Shown here: positions 28,123 through 36,774 of the stretch, in pieces | Position numbering within the stretch: position 1 is the first letter of the stretch | Layout: every line of letters begins with the position of its first letter | Origin: Necropsobacter rosorum | Lineage (GTDB): Bacteria > Pseudomonadota > Gammaproteobacteria > Enterobacterales > Pasteurellaceae | Length of the DNA: 64,000 nt | NCBI GenBank assembly: GCA_000751835.1 | Contig: CCMQ01000026.1 | Span: 1 to 64,000 of the forward strand | Direction: 5' to 3' | Notes under the pieces: model-generated | The model's input: only the letters and a program-made list of their open reading frames with translations | Database searches by the model: none | What the model was told of the DNA's origin: nothing | Program-made: the position numbers and the translations under genes

Positions 28123-29199
28123 ATGGCAACAATCACATTTGAGAACATCAGTAAAACTTTCGGTTCAAATACCGTGTTGAAAGATTTGTCGTTAGTTGTA
28201 AAAGACGGTGAATGTTTCACGCTGCTTGGCCCGTCCGGCTGTGGAAAAACGGTATTACTCCGATTATTGGCAGGCTTTGAAGTACCTGATTCGGGGCGTA
28301 TTCTTATCGATCAACATGTGGTAGCCGATCCCGCCGCCGGCGTGGATGTACAGCCGGATCAGCGTGACCTTGGGGTCGTTTTCCAAGACTATGCAGTTTG
28401 GCCGCATATGAGCGTATTTGATAATATCGCCTATCCGCTAAAACTTAAAGCATTGGATAAAGATATTATTCGCCAACAAGTCATGGAAGTTGTTGAGCTC
28501 GTCAATCTAACAGGGCTGGAAAGCCGTTTACCGTCTCAGCTATCCGGCGGCCAACAGCAACGGGTCGCACTAGCCCGGGCGCTCGTAGCCAAACCATCGT
28601 TAATGCTGTTGGATGAGCCATTAAATAATCTTGATGCCAACCTCAGAGAAGAAATGCGCTTTGAGATCAAGGGATTACAGAAGAAACTAGGCATAACGAT
28701 TTTATACGTTACCCATGACCAAGAAATTGCTTTAGCCCTTTCCGATCGACTGGCAATTATGGACAAAAATGGTGCGATTCAGCAAATCGGTACTCCTTGG
28801 GAAATCTATGAGAAATCAGAGAATGAAATGGTGTTTAAATTCATGGGACTGGCAAATTTTTTGCCACTGCGCTATGAAAACGGCCAACATTTTATCGGAC
28901 AGGGTACGCAGGTTTTGCAATGGCAATCACTGCCTGCCGGAAACGGCAAAGTAGGGTGTCGTCCATCCGATATCATTTTGACTAAATCGGGAAACGGTTT
29001 ACGCGGCAAAATCGCACGAACAAGTTTCTTAGGAGCAGTTATGGATTATATGATCGATGTCGACGGCCTGATGTTGCGTACGGAAATATCGACTAATACG
29101 GCATTACAAGACGATCTGATATTTAAAGAGGGCGAGGATTGTTGTGTTAATTTCCATGACCTGTTGTGGTTTTCTAAAACCGAGAAAACAAGGGGGTAG
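28123..29199 (+). CDS. afuC: ABC transporter ATP-binding protein AfuC (first copy)
   Basis: A 358-residue cytoplasmic ATPase. Walker A is GPSGCGKTVLLR, the signature LSGGQQQRVALARAL, Walker B LMLLDEPLNNLD and the switch YVTHDQE. A C-terminal TOBE regulatory region (about 240-358) includes GCRPSDI. The ATG at MATITFENIS has AGGATG spacing better than an earlier ATG nine bases upstream. It powers uptake with the double permease that starts 2 bp after its stop. A second, clearly paralogous ATPase ends the operon. Both share LREEMRFEIK and LGP/GPSGCGKT text. Confidence 0.88.
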   Translation: MATITFENISKTFGSNTVLKDLSLVVKDGECFTLLGPSGCGKTVLLRLLAGFEVPDSGRILIDQHVVADPAAGVDVQPDQRDLGVVFQDYAVWPHMSVFDNIAYPLKLKALDKDIIRQQVMEVVELVNLTGLESRLPSQLSGGQQQRVALARALVAKPSLMLLDEPLNNLDANLREEMRFEIKGLQKKLGITILYVTHDQEIALALSDRLAIMDKNGAIQQIGTPWEIYEKSENEMVFKFMGLANFLPLRYENGQHFIGQGTQVLQWQSLPAGNGKVGCRPSDIILTKSGNGLRGKIARTSFLGAVMDYMIDVDGLMLRTEISTNTALQDDLIFKEGEDCCVNFHDLLWFSKTEKTRG

Positions 29200-29201
29200 C
29201 T

Positions 29202-30899
29202 ATGTCAGCTGTTATTGAGAAAAAAAGTCCGTTTAATGTAGCGAACAGTATTCTTGCCTTATCTATTGGCATCCTAGTCATCGTAGTGGCGGTACCGGTA
29301 TTATTGATTTTTATTAACTCATTTTGGGTTGACGGCCAATTTAATATTACCGATGTCGTAAAAATCCTCAAGCAACAGGAAACCTATGAAGCTTTACTCA
29401 ACTCATTGTTTATTGCCGGCGGCGTGACCATAATGAGTACCATTGTGGGAACCTTCTTTGCCTGGCTCGTTACGCGCACCGATTTACCGTATAAGGGATT
29501 TATGAAAGTCATGTTTCTGGTGCCCTTTATGTTGCCGTCGTTTATTGGTGCATTAGCCTGGAAAATGTTACTTTCTCCACGAGCCGGTTATATTAACCGC
29601 TTCTTTATGGATACATTTGGCCTAGAAGATCCCATATTTAATATTTACAGCTACGCCGGCATTATGGCGGTGGAAACCATGTATCTCTTTCCATTTGTAT
29701 TTATTCAGGTTTGTGGCGCCTTGGAACGCATGGATCCGACACTGGAAGAATCAGCGCGTATTTCCGGTGCTAGTCTGTTCACGATAACACGTAAAATCAC
29801 CATTCCACTGGTTATGCCCAGCATCGTCTCCGGCGCACTATTAATCATGCTTTACTCAATGGCACACTTCGGAACAGTCGCAGTATTAGGCGTGGAAAAC
29901 GGTATTTTTAATATCCCGACCTTAATTTACGAACGAATCCATCAAAGTGCGGGCAGTTTTGAAGCAATTCGCACCGGCACCGTATTGGCTACCGTATTAG
30001 TCGTCACCGCCGCCGTAATCATCTGGCTGCAAAACCGGGTTTTAACTAAAGGGCGTTTCCAGATTATCGCAGGTAAAAGTTTCCGTCCGGTAGAAGTCAA
30101 ATTACGTGGATTACGCATGCCTTTATTGATTATCTGTTTATGTTACATCGCGTTTACCATCATACTGCCAACAGCAACCATCTTTATCGTTGGCGGATTA
30201 AAAACCTATGGATTGCCGGTTACCTGGGAAAATCTGACACTTGAAAACTACAAATTTATTCTGTTTGACTGGCAACTCACTAAAGATGCCATTCGCAACA
30301 GCGTACTTTTAGGTTTAGCGGCTGCCGTAATTACGATGTTTGCTGGCGTAATGATTTCCTACGTTATCGTAAAAATGCGCGTAAAAGGCAAAGGTATTCT
30401 GGAATTTCTCGGTATGCTTCCGTTCTCCGTACCGGGCTCAGTTATCGCCTTAGGTGTGATCCTCGCTTGGAGCGGAAAATTCGGTATTAATCTTTACAAT
30501 ACCGTATGGATTATCCTCATCGCTTACATTGCGCGTTATATGGCTTTCTCGCTAAAAGCCAACTCAGCGGCATTAGAGCAAGTACATGATTCATTGGTCG
30601 AAGCGTCTCGTGCTTGCGGTGCAAGTATGTGGCAGTCACTGAAAGATATTGTCATTCCACTAGTCAGACCGGGGATGATCGCTGCATTTTTCCTGATCTT
30701 CCTGCCGGCATTACGTGAATTGACCGTTTCCGTTATGCTTTACGGCCCGTCAACACGCACAATCGGAGTTGCAATTTATACCCTGAATGAAGATGGTGAA
30801 ACCGTATATTCTGCTGCGCTGGCGGGTATTGCATTAATTATTATCGTTTTTGGTCAAACGATCATTAAACGCTATGCCGAAAAGAAAACACAGAAATAA
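29202..30899 (+). CDS. afuB: AfuB-type ABC transporter permease (fused double domain)
   Basis: A 565-residue inner-membrane permease of the FbpB/AfuB/ThiP type, made of two fused six-helix halves. Each carries an EAA loop: EESARISGASLFTITRKITIPLV in the first half and EASRACGASMWQSLKDIVIPLV in the second. A single polypeptide therefore supplies both membrane halves for two ATPase subunits. It begins 2 bp after the first ATPase gene and is followed 20 bp later by the second. The role is uptake of the ligand captured by the AfuA-type protein. Confidence 0.9.
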   Translation: MSAVIEKKSPFNVANSILALSIGILVIVVAVPVLLIFINSFWVDGQFNITDVVKILKQQETYEALLNSLFIAGGVTIMSTIVGTFFAWLVTRTDLPYKGFMKVMFLVPFMLPSFIGALAWKMLLSPRAGYINRFFMDTFGLEDPIFNIYSYAGIMAVETMYLFPFVFIQVCGALERMDPTLEESARISGASLFTITRKITIPLVMPSIVSGALLIMLYSMAHFGTVAVLGVENGIFNIPTLIYERIHQSAGSFEAIRTGTVLATVLVVTAAVIIWLQNRVLTKGRFQIIAGKSFRPVEVKLRGLRMPLLIICLCYIAFTIILPTATIFIVGGLKTYGLPVTWENLTLENYKFILFDWQLTKDAIRNSVLLGLAAAVITMFAGVMISYVIVKMRVKGKGILEFLGMLPFSVPGSVIALGVILAWSGKFGINLYNTVWIILIAYIARYMAFSLKANSAALEQVHDSLVEASRACGASMWQSLKDIVIPLVRPGMIAAFFLIFLPALRELTVSVMLYGPSTRTIGVAIYTLNEDGETVYSAALAGIALIIIVFGQTIIKRYAEKKTQK

Positions 30900-30919
30900 C
30901 CGGATTTTAAGGAGAAACG

Positions 30920-31978
30920 ATGATGAGTTATATTCAACTTAACCATGTAATGAAAAAATTCGGTGATGTGGTTGCCATTCCTGATTTAAACCTGTCCATC
31001 GAAAAGGGAGAATGCTTTTCTATGCTCGGGCCGTCAGGCTGCGGTAAAACAACGACTCTACGAATGATTGCAGGTTTTGAAGATCTGGATTCAGGTGAAA
31101 TTCGCGTCGGCAGCAAATTATTATCCGCCAAAGCAACAAATTTCTACCTGCCTCCGGAAAAACGCAACTTCGGCATGGTCTTTCAGGCTTTCGCAGTCTG
31201 GCCTCATATGACAGTTTATGACAATATCGCATTTCCTTTAGCGCTCAAGAAACTGTCAAAAAACGACATTGAAAAACGGACTAATGACGCATTGAAACAT
31301 ACCAATCTACTTAATGTTGCGCAAAAAAGCCCCGATGATCTCTCCGGTGGAGGAAAACAACGTGTAGCTCTTGCCCGTGCATTAGCACTCAATCCGGATG
31401 TGATGTTACTGGACGAGCCTTTATCCAGTCTTGATCCTCACTTACGCGAAGAAATGCGATTTGAGATCAAAGCATTACAGCAGAAATTCGGTTTCTCAAT
31501 TATTTATGTTACGCATGACCAAGCTGAAGCAATGGCCTTATCAGACAGGATCATGGTCATGAAAAAAGGCATGATTGAGCAAATTGACAGTCCATTGAAT
31601 GTCTATAATAGTCCGGCAAATAAATTTGTTTTTAATTTTATCGGATTATCAAACCAGCTCAACGCAACGTTAAGTTCACAAGGTGTCATATTTCAGGGTA
31701 TCGCGGAAGCATTTAATATTCAACCGATGCCACCGGCAGATTTAATTCAACAAGGTAAAGCCATTCTGGCAACCCGTCCTTCTGAAATAAATTTTGTCCA
31801 CTCCGGTGGCATCCCCGGGGTGGTAAAACGCCGCTCTTATCTGGGTGAAGTGATCGATTATAATATTTTAATCGGTGAACAGGAATTACGCGTACAAAAA
31901 GGACGTCGCGATTCCGGCCCACAGGAAGGTGAAAACTGTCAGGTATCATTTAGTAAACTACATTGGTATCCGGTGTAG
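30920..31978 (+). CDS. Second ABC transporter ATPase of the afu operon
   Basis: A 352-residue ATPase paralogous to the first ATPase of the operon. Walker A is GPSGCGKTTTLR, Walker B VMLLDEPLSSLD and the switch YVTHDQAEAMALSDR, with a TOBE-like C-terminus. Its signature motif reads LSGGGKQRVALARAL, with Gly-Lys where GQQQ is usual. It starts after AAGGAGAAACG. Afu and Fbp operons normally encode one ATPase. Two raises the possibility of a heterodimer with the permease's two different EAA loops, or of alternative partners. A perfect 13-bp dyad lies downstream. Confidence 0.88.
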   Translation: MMSYIQLNHVMKKFGDVVAIPDLNLSIEKGECFSMLGPSGCGKTTTLRMIAGFEDLDSGEIRVGSKLLSAKATNFYLPPEKRNFGMVFQAFAVWPHMTVYDNIAFPLALKKLSKNDIEKRTNDALKHTNLLNVAQKSPDDLSGGGKQRVALARALALNPDVMLLDEPLSSLDPHLREEMRFEIKALQQKFGFSIIYVTHDQAEAMALSDRIMVMKKGMIEQIDSPLNVYNSPANKFVFNFIGLSNQLNATLSSQGVIFQGIAEAFNIQPMPPADLIQQGKAILATRPSEINFVHSGGIPGVVKRRSYLGEVIDYNILIGEQELRVQKGRRDSGPQEGENCQVSFSKLHWYPV

Positions 31979-32012
31979 TGATCAAAATATAAAACCGGCA
32001 CTCATTCGATCA

Positions 32013-32046
32013 GCACTTAAAAGTCCCCCATCCGACTTTTAAGTGC
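32013..32046. terminator. Strong hairpin between convergent afu and xylB
   Basis: Perfect 13-bp inverted repeat (arm GCACTTAAAAGTC, 32013-32025 with 32034-32046) with an 8-base loop, 35 bp after the second ATPase gene. The arms are A/T-rich enough to give U-runs in both directions. It probably terminates both transcripts. Confidence 0.65.
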
Positions 32047-32091
32047 GCCTCTTTGTTATCGCATATTTTAGTTACCGCATGTTTTAGCCGG

Positions 32092-33534
32092 TTAGAAGCC
32101 TTTTAAGCGCTGGTACAGCGCGCTGAATTTTTCGCGTTTGCGGCGATAGAGGTCATGGCGTTGCGGGTCGGGGCGGTACACCGCTTCCAGTGGCAGTGGT
32201 TGGCAAAATGCGGCAATATCCTGCTGCGGATGCAATGCGATTTGCGCCAGTTTCGCCGCACCTAAGGCCGGGCCGACATCGCCGCCGGTGCGGTATGCTA
32301 ATGTGCGCCCGCTGATATCCGCCAGCAGCTGACGCCAGTAAGCGCTTTTGGCACCGCCGCCGATTAAGGTGATATTGTCGGCCTGTACGCCGGTTTCATG
32401 CAAGACGTCAATGCCTTCCGCTAAGGCGAAACTGACGCCTTCCAGCGCGGCTTTCGCCAGTGTGGCCGGATTATCATTATGGGTTAATCCCCAGAATACG
32501 CCCTTGGCATAGGGATCATTATGCGGCGTGCGTTCGCCGGACAAATAAGGTAAAAAAATCGCTTCAGAATCCACCGCACTTTGTTCGATTTGTTGAAATA
32601 ACGTTGCAATATCGCGCATGCCGGTCGCCTGCCGCACCCAATCCAGCGCGGAGGCGGCGGTTAAGATCACCGACATTAAATGCCAGCGTTCCGGCAGCGC
32701 ATGACAGAAACTGTGCACCGCCTTTTGCGGGTTGGCAGTAAAGGTATCGGTTACCACAAAATAAACGCCGGACGTACCCAGCGACAACATCGCCTGACCG
32801 GCTTGATATAAGCCGATACCAATGGCGCCCGCCGCATTATCACCGCCGCCGGCCACCACCGGCACACACTGCATGTTCCACTGTTCGGCCAGTTCGCGCC
32901 GTAAATAACCGGTAATCTGATTGCCCTCAAAAAGCGCCGGCATTTGGCTTTCATCCAGCCCGCAGGCGTTTAATAAAGCAAGATCCCAACGCCGTTTGCC
33001 GACATCCAGCCACATTGTGCCGGAGGCATCGGACATATCGGAGGCATATTCGCCGGTCATCCGCAAACGCAGATAATCTTTCGGCAGCAGCACTTTTGCC
33101 GCTTGAGCAAAAATGTGCGGTCGGTGTTCGGCTATCCATTTCAGTTTCGGCGCGGTAAAGCCCGGCATCATTATATTGCCGGTAATAGCGCGGGAACGGG
33201 GCACTAAGGCCTCCAACTGCGCACATTCGGCAAAACTGCGCCCGTCGTTCCATAAAATCGCCGGCGTTAAAACGTTATCCTGCTTATCCAGTAAAGTGGC
33301 GCCGTGCATTTGCCCGGTCAGCCCGATAGCCTTTACCGCTCTTAAATCATGTTGCGCGCTTAATTCCAGCATAGCCTGGTTGACTGCATGCCACCAATCC
33401 TGCGGCTGTTGTTCCGACCAAAGCGGCTGCGGACGGGAAATGGAAAGCGGGCGGGAAACAGTGGCAAGAATGTGTTGTTCATGCAGCAGCACAACTTTCA
33501 CACCGGATGTGCCGAGATCAATGCCGAGATACAT
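32092..33534 (-). CDS. xylB: Xylulokinase XylB
   Basis: A 480-residue FGGY kinase phosphorylating D-xylulose to xylulose 5-phosphate. It follows E. coli XylB (484 residues) closely: MYLGIDLGTSGVKVVLL, GLTGQMHGATLLD, AILWNDGRS, YASDMSDASGTMWLDV, GGGDNAAGAIG and LSGERTPHNDPYAKG. It lies downstream of xylA on the same strand, but a 227-bp gap with an uptake-signal dyad separates them, so expression of xylB may be reduced relative to xylA. An uptake signal also lies inside the gene (32573-32581). Confidence 0.95.
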   Translation of the reverse strand: MYLGIDLGTSGVKVVLLHEQHILATVSRPLSISRPQPLWSEQQPQDWWHAVNQAMLELSAQHDLRAVKAIGLTGQMHGATLLDKQDNVLTPAILWNDGRSFAECAQLEALVPRSRAITGNIMMPGFTAPKLKWIAEHRPHIFAQAAKVLLPKDYLRLRMTGEYASDMSDASGTMWLDVGKRRWDLALLNACGLDESQMPALFEGNQITGYLRRELAEQWNMQCVPVVAGGGDNAAGAIGIGLYQAGQAMLSLGTSGVYFVVTDTFTANPQKAVHSFCHALPERWHLMSVILTAASALDWVRQATGMRDIATLFQQIEQSAVDSEAIFLPYLSGERTPHNDPYAKGVFWGLTHNDNPATLAKAALEGVSFALAEGIDVLHETGVQADNITLIGGGAKSAYWRQLLADISGRTLAYRTGGDVGPALGAAKLAQIALHPQQDIAAFCQPLPLEAVYRPDPQRHDLYRRKREKFSALYQRLKGF

Positions 33535-33675
33535 GAAACCTCCTTTTTGGTTCTTGGGTTGAGTCGAGTTTATTGTAACGCGTTTAAGGCTAATCGGACG
33601 CTTTTTCAGCCGCTTTTTCGCGCCTTGACGCCTTCAGGCAGTTAAATTGCCGACCGGAGCATGCCGGCATGTCCG

Positions 33676-33732
33676 AAAGTGCGGTCGAAATTATCAACGT
33701 TTTGAAAACGATAAAAAAATCACCGCACTTTT
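33676..33732. terminator. Uptake-signal pair between xylA and xylB
   Basis: Facing uptake signals, AAAGTGCGGTCGAAA and its near-complement (TTTTCACCGCACTTTT-like), bracket a short loop 30 bp after the xylA stop. Pasteurellaceae commonly use such pairs as intrinsic terminators. Here it would act as a partial terminator inside xylAB. Confidence 0.5.
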
Positions 33733-33761
33733 GTCACATACTATCGGAATAAACGGTTTGG

Positions 33762-35081
33762 CTAGCGATAGAGATAACGGTTCACCAGATTTTCCAAATA
33801 TTCCTGCCGACCCGAAACCGGTTTCGGATCCAGCTGCATCTGTTCCGCCAGTTTCGCCAAATCCTCCAGCGAGGCTTTGCCGCTGAGAATCTGTTGGCCG
33901 ATGCCCTGATCCCAGCCGGCATAGCGTTTATCCAGATTATCCTGCAACATTCCATCTTCCAGCATTGCCGCCGCACGTTTCAGGGATAACGCCAACACAT
34001 CAATCGCGCCGATATGCGCATAAAATAAATCATACGGATCAGTACTTTGCCGACGGATTTTGGCATCAAAATTAAAACCGCCGGTGGTAAAGCCGCCGTG
34101 TTTTAAGATCTCATAAATAATTAACGTGTTTTCCTCTACGCTATTCGGGAACTGATCGGTATCCCAGCCTAACTGCGGATCGCCGCGGTTGGCGTCGATC
34201 GAGCCGAAAATATCCAACGCAAACGCACTGGCGATTTCATGCTGGAAAGTATGCCCGGCCAAGGTGGCGTGATTGGCCTCAATATTGACTTTAATCTCTT
34301 TTTCCAGCCCGAACTGCGTTAAAAAGCCATACACCGTCGCCACATCATAATCATACTGATGTTTCGTCGGCTCCTGCGGTTTCGGCTCGATAAGCAGCGT
34401 GCCGTTAAAGCCGATTTTGTGTTTATGCTCCACCACCATTTGCATAAAACGACCGAGCTGCTGACGTTCGCGTTTTAAATCGGTATTCAGCAACGTTTCA
34501 TAACCTTCACGACCGCCCCATAGCACATAATTTTCGCCGTTCAGCCGTTTGGTTGCATTCATGGCATTAACCACTTGGGTCGCCGCCCAGGCAAAAACAT
34601 CCGGATTCGGATTGGTCGCCGCGCCGGACATATAACGCGGATGCGTAAAGCAGTTGGCCGTGCCCCATAATAATTTCACGCCGCTATCGGCTTGTTTTTT
34701 CTCTAAAATATCGATAATGGCATTAAAATTGCCGATATATTCTTTAACCGAACGCCCTTCCGGCGCCACATCCACATCATGAAAACAATAATAAGGCACG
34801 CCGAGTTTAGTGAGAAATTCAAAGGCAATATCCGCTTTCTGCTTCGCCCCCTCAAGCGGGTCATTATTTTTCTGCCAGCCGCGCTCAAAAGAACCGACGC
34901 CGAACATATCATTGCCGTTCCAGCAGAACGTATGCCAATAACACACCGCCAGACGCAAATGCTGCGCCATGGTTTTCCCCAGAATCACCTGATTGGCATC
35001 ATAATGTTTGAACGCAAACGGATTCGTACTGTCCGCCCCTTCATAATTTACTTTTTCAATCTTATCGAAGTAGGTTGTCAT
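33762..35081 (-). CDS. xylA: Xylose isomerase XylA
   Basis: A 439-residue metal-dependent isomerase converting D-xylose to D-xylulose, the same length class as E. coli XylA (440). Landmarks are [11 protein letters not shown], the catalytic His in [44 protein letters not shown] (metal-ligand Glu), [13 protein letters not shown] and the [17 protein letters not shown] metal motif. I chose the ATG of [11 protein letters not shown], which has GGAGACC upstream. An in-frame ATG at 35144 would put 21 non-conserved residues into the divergent control region. It is divergent from the xyloside transporter gene, sharing a CRP site. Confidence 0.96.
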   Translation of the reverse strand: MTTYFDKIEKVNYEGADSTNPFAFKHYDANQVILGKTMAQHLRLAVCYWHTFCWNGNDMFGVGSFERGWQKNNDPLEGAKQKADIAFEFLTKLGVPYYCFHDVDVAPEGRSVKEYIGNFNAIIDILEKKQADSGVKLLWGTANCFTHPRYMSGAATNPNPDVFAWAATQVVNAMNATKRLNGENYVLWGGREGYETLLNTDLKRERQQLGRFMQMVVEHKHKIGFNGTLLIEPKPQEPTKHQYDYDVATVYGFLTQFGLEKEIKVNIEANHATLAGHTFQHEIASAFALDIFGSIDANRGDPQLGWDTDQFPNSVEENTLIIYEILKHGGFTTGGFNFDAKIRRQSTDPYDLFYAHIGAIDVLALSLKRAAAMLEDGMLQDNLDKRYAGWDQGIGQQILSGKASLEDLAKLAEQMQLDPKPVSGRQEYLENLVNRYLYR

Positions 35082-35182
35082 AATAAGGTCTCCTGATGCA
35101 GTAAGTTTCAGTAGCATGATTGATGAAAACACCCCGGCAATCAATTACGTTATTTTACTTGACCGTTAAGATTATTATTTAT

Positions 35183-35198
35183 TGTGGCTGGTATCACA
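35183..35198. promoter_or_regulatory. CRP site in the xylA / xyloside-gene divergent region
   Basis: TGTGGCTGGTATCACA matches the TGTGA-N6-TCACA core in 9 of 10 positions and sits 102 bp before xylA and 100 bp before the transporter gene. A-rich stretches to its right (35198-35216) resemble the GAAAA-type contacts of XylR, but I could not define a XylR operator with certainty. Confidence 0.65.
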
Positions 35199-35297
35199 AA
35201 AAAGAAAAAACGTAACTAAAGAGGTAAAAATAATAATTGAATGGGAAACTTATCTTGTTAAATTTATTCTAAATTTCGCCCAGAAGGAGAATTAAAT

Positions 35298-36749
35298 ATG
35301 AATGCCTCAACAAACAAAAATAATGAATTTGCAAAGTTAAGCTTATATGAACGTATCGCTTATGGTAGTGGCGATTTAGCACAAAACCTTGTATTTGGTA
35401 CAATTGGTGGCTTTCTACTCACCTATCTAACGACAGTAAATAGTATTTCTGCCACCGCAGGAGCAACAATTTTCCTTATTGTAAAATGGAGTAATGTTTT
35501 TTGGGATCCTTGGGTGGGCGCTTTTATCGATAAACGACGTCCAACAAAAAATGGTAAATATCGCCCTTATTTACTTTGGTTTGGTATTCCATTAGTCATT
35601 TTAGCATCATTATTATTCTTGCCCATTCCTGCTGTCCATGGGTCTGTTATTTATGCTTTTCTTTCTTATTTTGCAACTGCAATGATTTATTCTTTTGTAA
35701 ATATTCCTTACGGTTCTCTTTCTGCATCATTAACACGCGATACAGAAGAAATTACAAAATTAACAACAACGCGAATGACAATGGCAAATATTGCAAATTT
35801 ATTAGTATATACCTTATTCCCTTTATTTGTTCAATTAATCGCTCCTTATTCTGAATTAAAAAATACAGGATTCTTCGGTTTAGAACTAAAATTGGGCGAT
35901 TATATGTCTGTCGCTGCCGGTCCAGCTTGGTTTAAAATTTATATGATTTATATGGTAGTTGGATTTTCCGCATTAATGTTTTCCTATTTTGGTATTAAAG
36001 AACGCATCATACCAACACAAGAAGAAACCGAGCGCGTTAGTTACTCCGATTTAATCACTGAATTAAAACGTAATCGTCCATTACAAACTTTAGGTTTATT
36101 CTTTTTGATTAGTTTCACTTTTATGTTTTTCGGTAATACCGTTTGGCCATTTTATCTAAAATATAATATTGGACATTCTGAATGGATTGCCTCCATTGGT
36201 TTATTAGGTTCAATTCCCGGCATTTTTCTTGTATTCCTTTGGCCTAAATTACGCGCAACTATTGGTAAAAAGAACTTCTTCTATTTATTCTTAACCATCT
36301 TTGTATTAGGACAAATTTGTCTCTGGATATGGCAATTTGATGCCTTTAAAGATTCTCCTGCCTTAGGTTATATAGGTCGTTTCTTACAACAATGGGGATT
36401 AACATCGGCAACAGGTTTTATGTGGGCCCTTGTACCCGAAGTTATTTTGTTTGGTGAATTTCAATCACAGAAACGTGTAGCAGGAATTATTAATGCATTA
36501 ATGGGGTTATTCTTTAAGATTGGCTTAGCATTGGGCGGCATTATTCCAGGATATATTAATGCAATGTATGGTTTTGATGGCAGCAAAATGGAACAATCTA
36601 CAGATGCCTTGTTCGGTATTAATCTTTCTATGATTTGGGGACCTATTTTATTAGCTATTATTGCTGCATTTGTTATCCGTAAATACCCATTAAGTGATAA
36701 ATACTTAGAAGAAATTAATAACAAACTCTTTTCTTCTCAAAACCGCTAA
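35298..36749 (+). CDS. GPH-family xyloside:cation symporter
   Basis: A 483-residue inner-membrane symporter of the glycoside-pentoside-hexuronide (GPH) family. It starts LSLYERIAYGSGDLAQNLVFG, has about twelve hydrophobic segments, and carries the family loops WDPWVGAFIDKRRPTKNGKYRPY and VNIPYGSLSASLTRD. Relatives (XynT, YagG, XylP) import xylobiose or other beta-xylosides. It is followed 25 bp later by a GH43 beta-xylosidase, which fixes the likely substrate. The gene is visibly AT-richer than xylA or xylR on either side, with A/T third positions dominating and no uptake signal, suggesting acquisition from an AT-rich donor. Confidence 0.9.
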   Translation: MNASTNKNNEFAKLSLYERIAYGSGDLAQNLVFGTIGGFLLTYLTTVNSISATAGATIFLIVKWSNVFWDPWVGAFIDKRRPTKNGKYRPYLLWFGIPLVILASLLFLPIPAVHGSVIYAFLSYFATAMIYSFVNIPYGSLSASLTRDTEEITKLTTTRMTMANIANLLVYTLFPLFVQLIAPYSELKNTGFFGLELKLGDYMSVAAGPAWFKIYMIYMVVGFSALMFSYFGIKERIIPTQEETERVSYSDLITELKRNRPLQTLGLFFLISFTFMFFGNTVWPFYLKYNIGHSEWIASIGLLGSIPGIFLVFLWPKLRATIGKKNFFYLFLTIFVLGQICLWIWQFDAFKDSPALGYIGRFLQQWGLTSATGFMWALVPEVILFGEFQSQKRVAGIINALMGLFFKIGLALGGIIPGYINAMYGFDGSKMEQSTDALFGINLSMIWGPILLAIIAAFVIRKYPLSDKYLEEINNKLFSSQNR

Positions 36750-36774
36750 CACAGCTGATTGTAAGGAGCTTAAT

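Noticed and set aside
27109-31978. Ferric iron ABC transporter
   Set aside because: Older annotations give this family an iron role, but AfuA-type sequence and the adjoining Pgt-like sensor favour phosphorylated carbohydrates. Iron is not fully excluded.
33113-33562. Plus-strand open frame of 149 codons opposite xylB
   Set aside because: Antisense shadow of xylB; the complementary frame is fully explained by the kinase.
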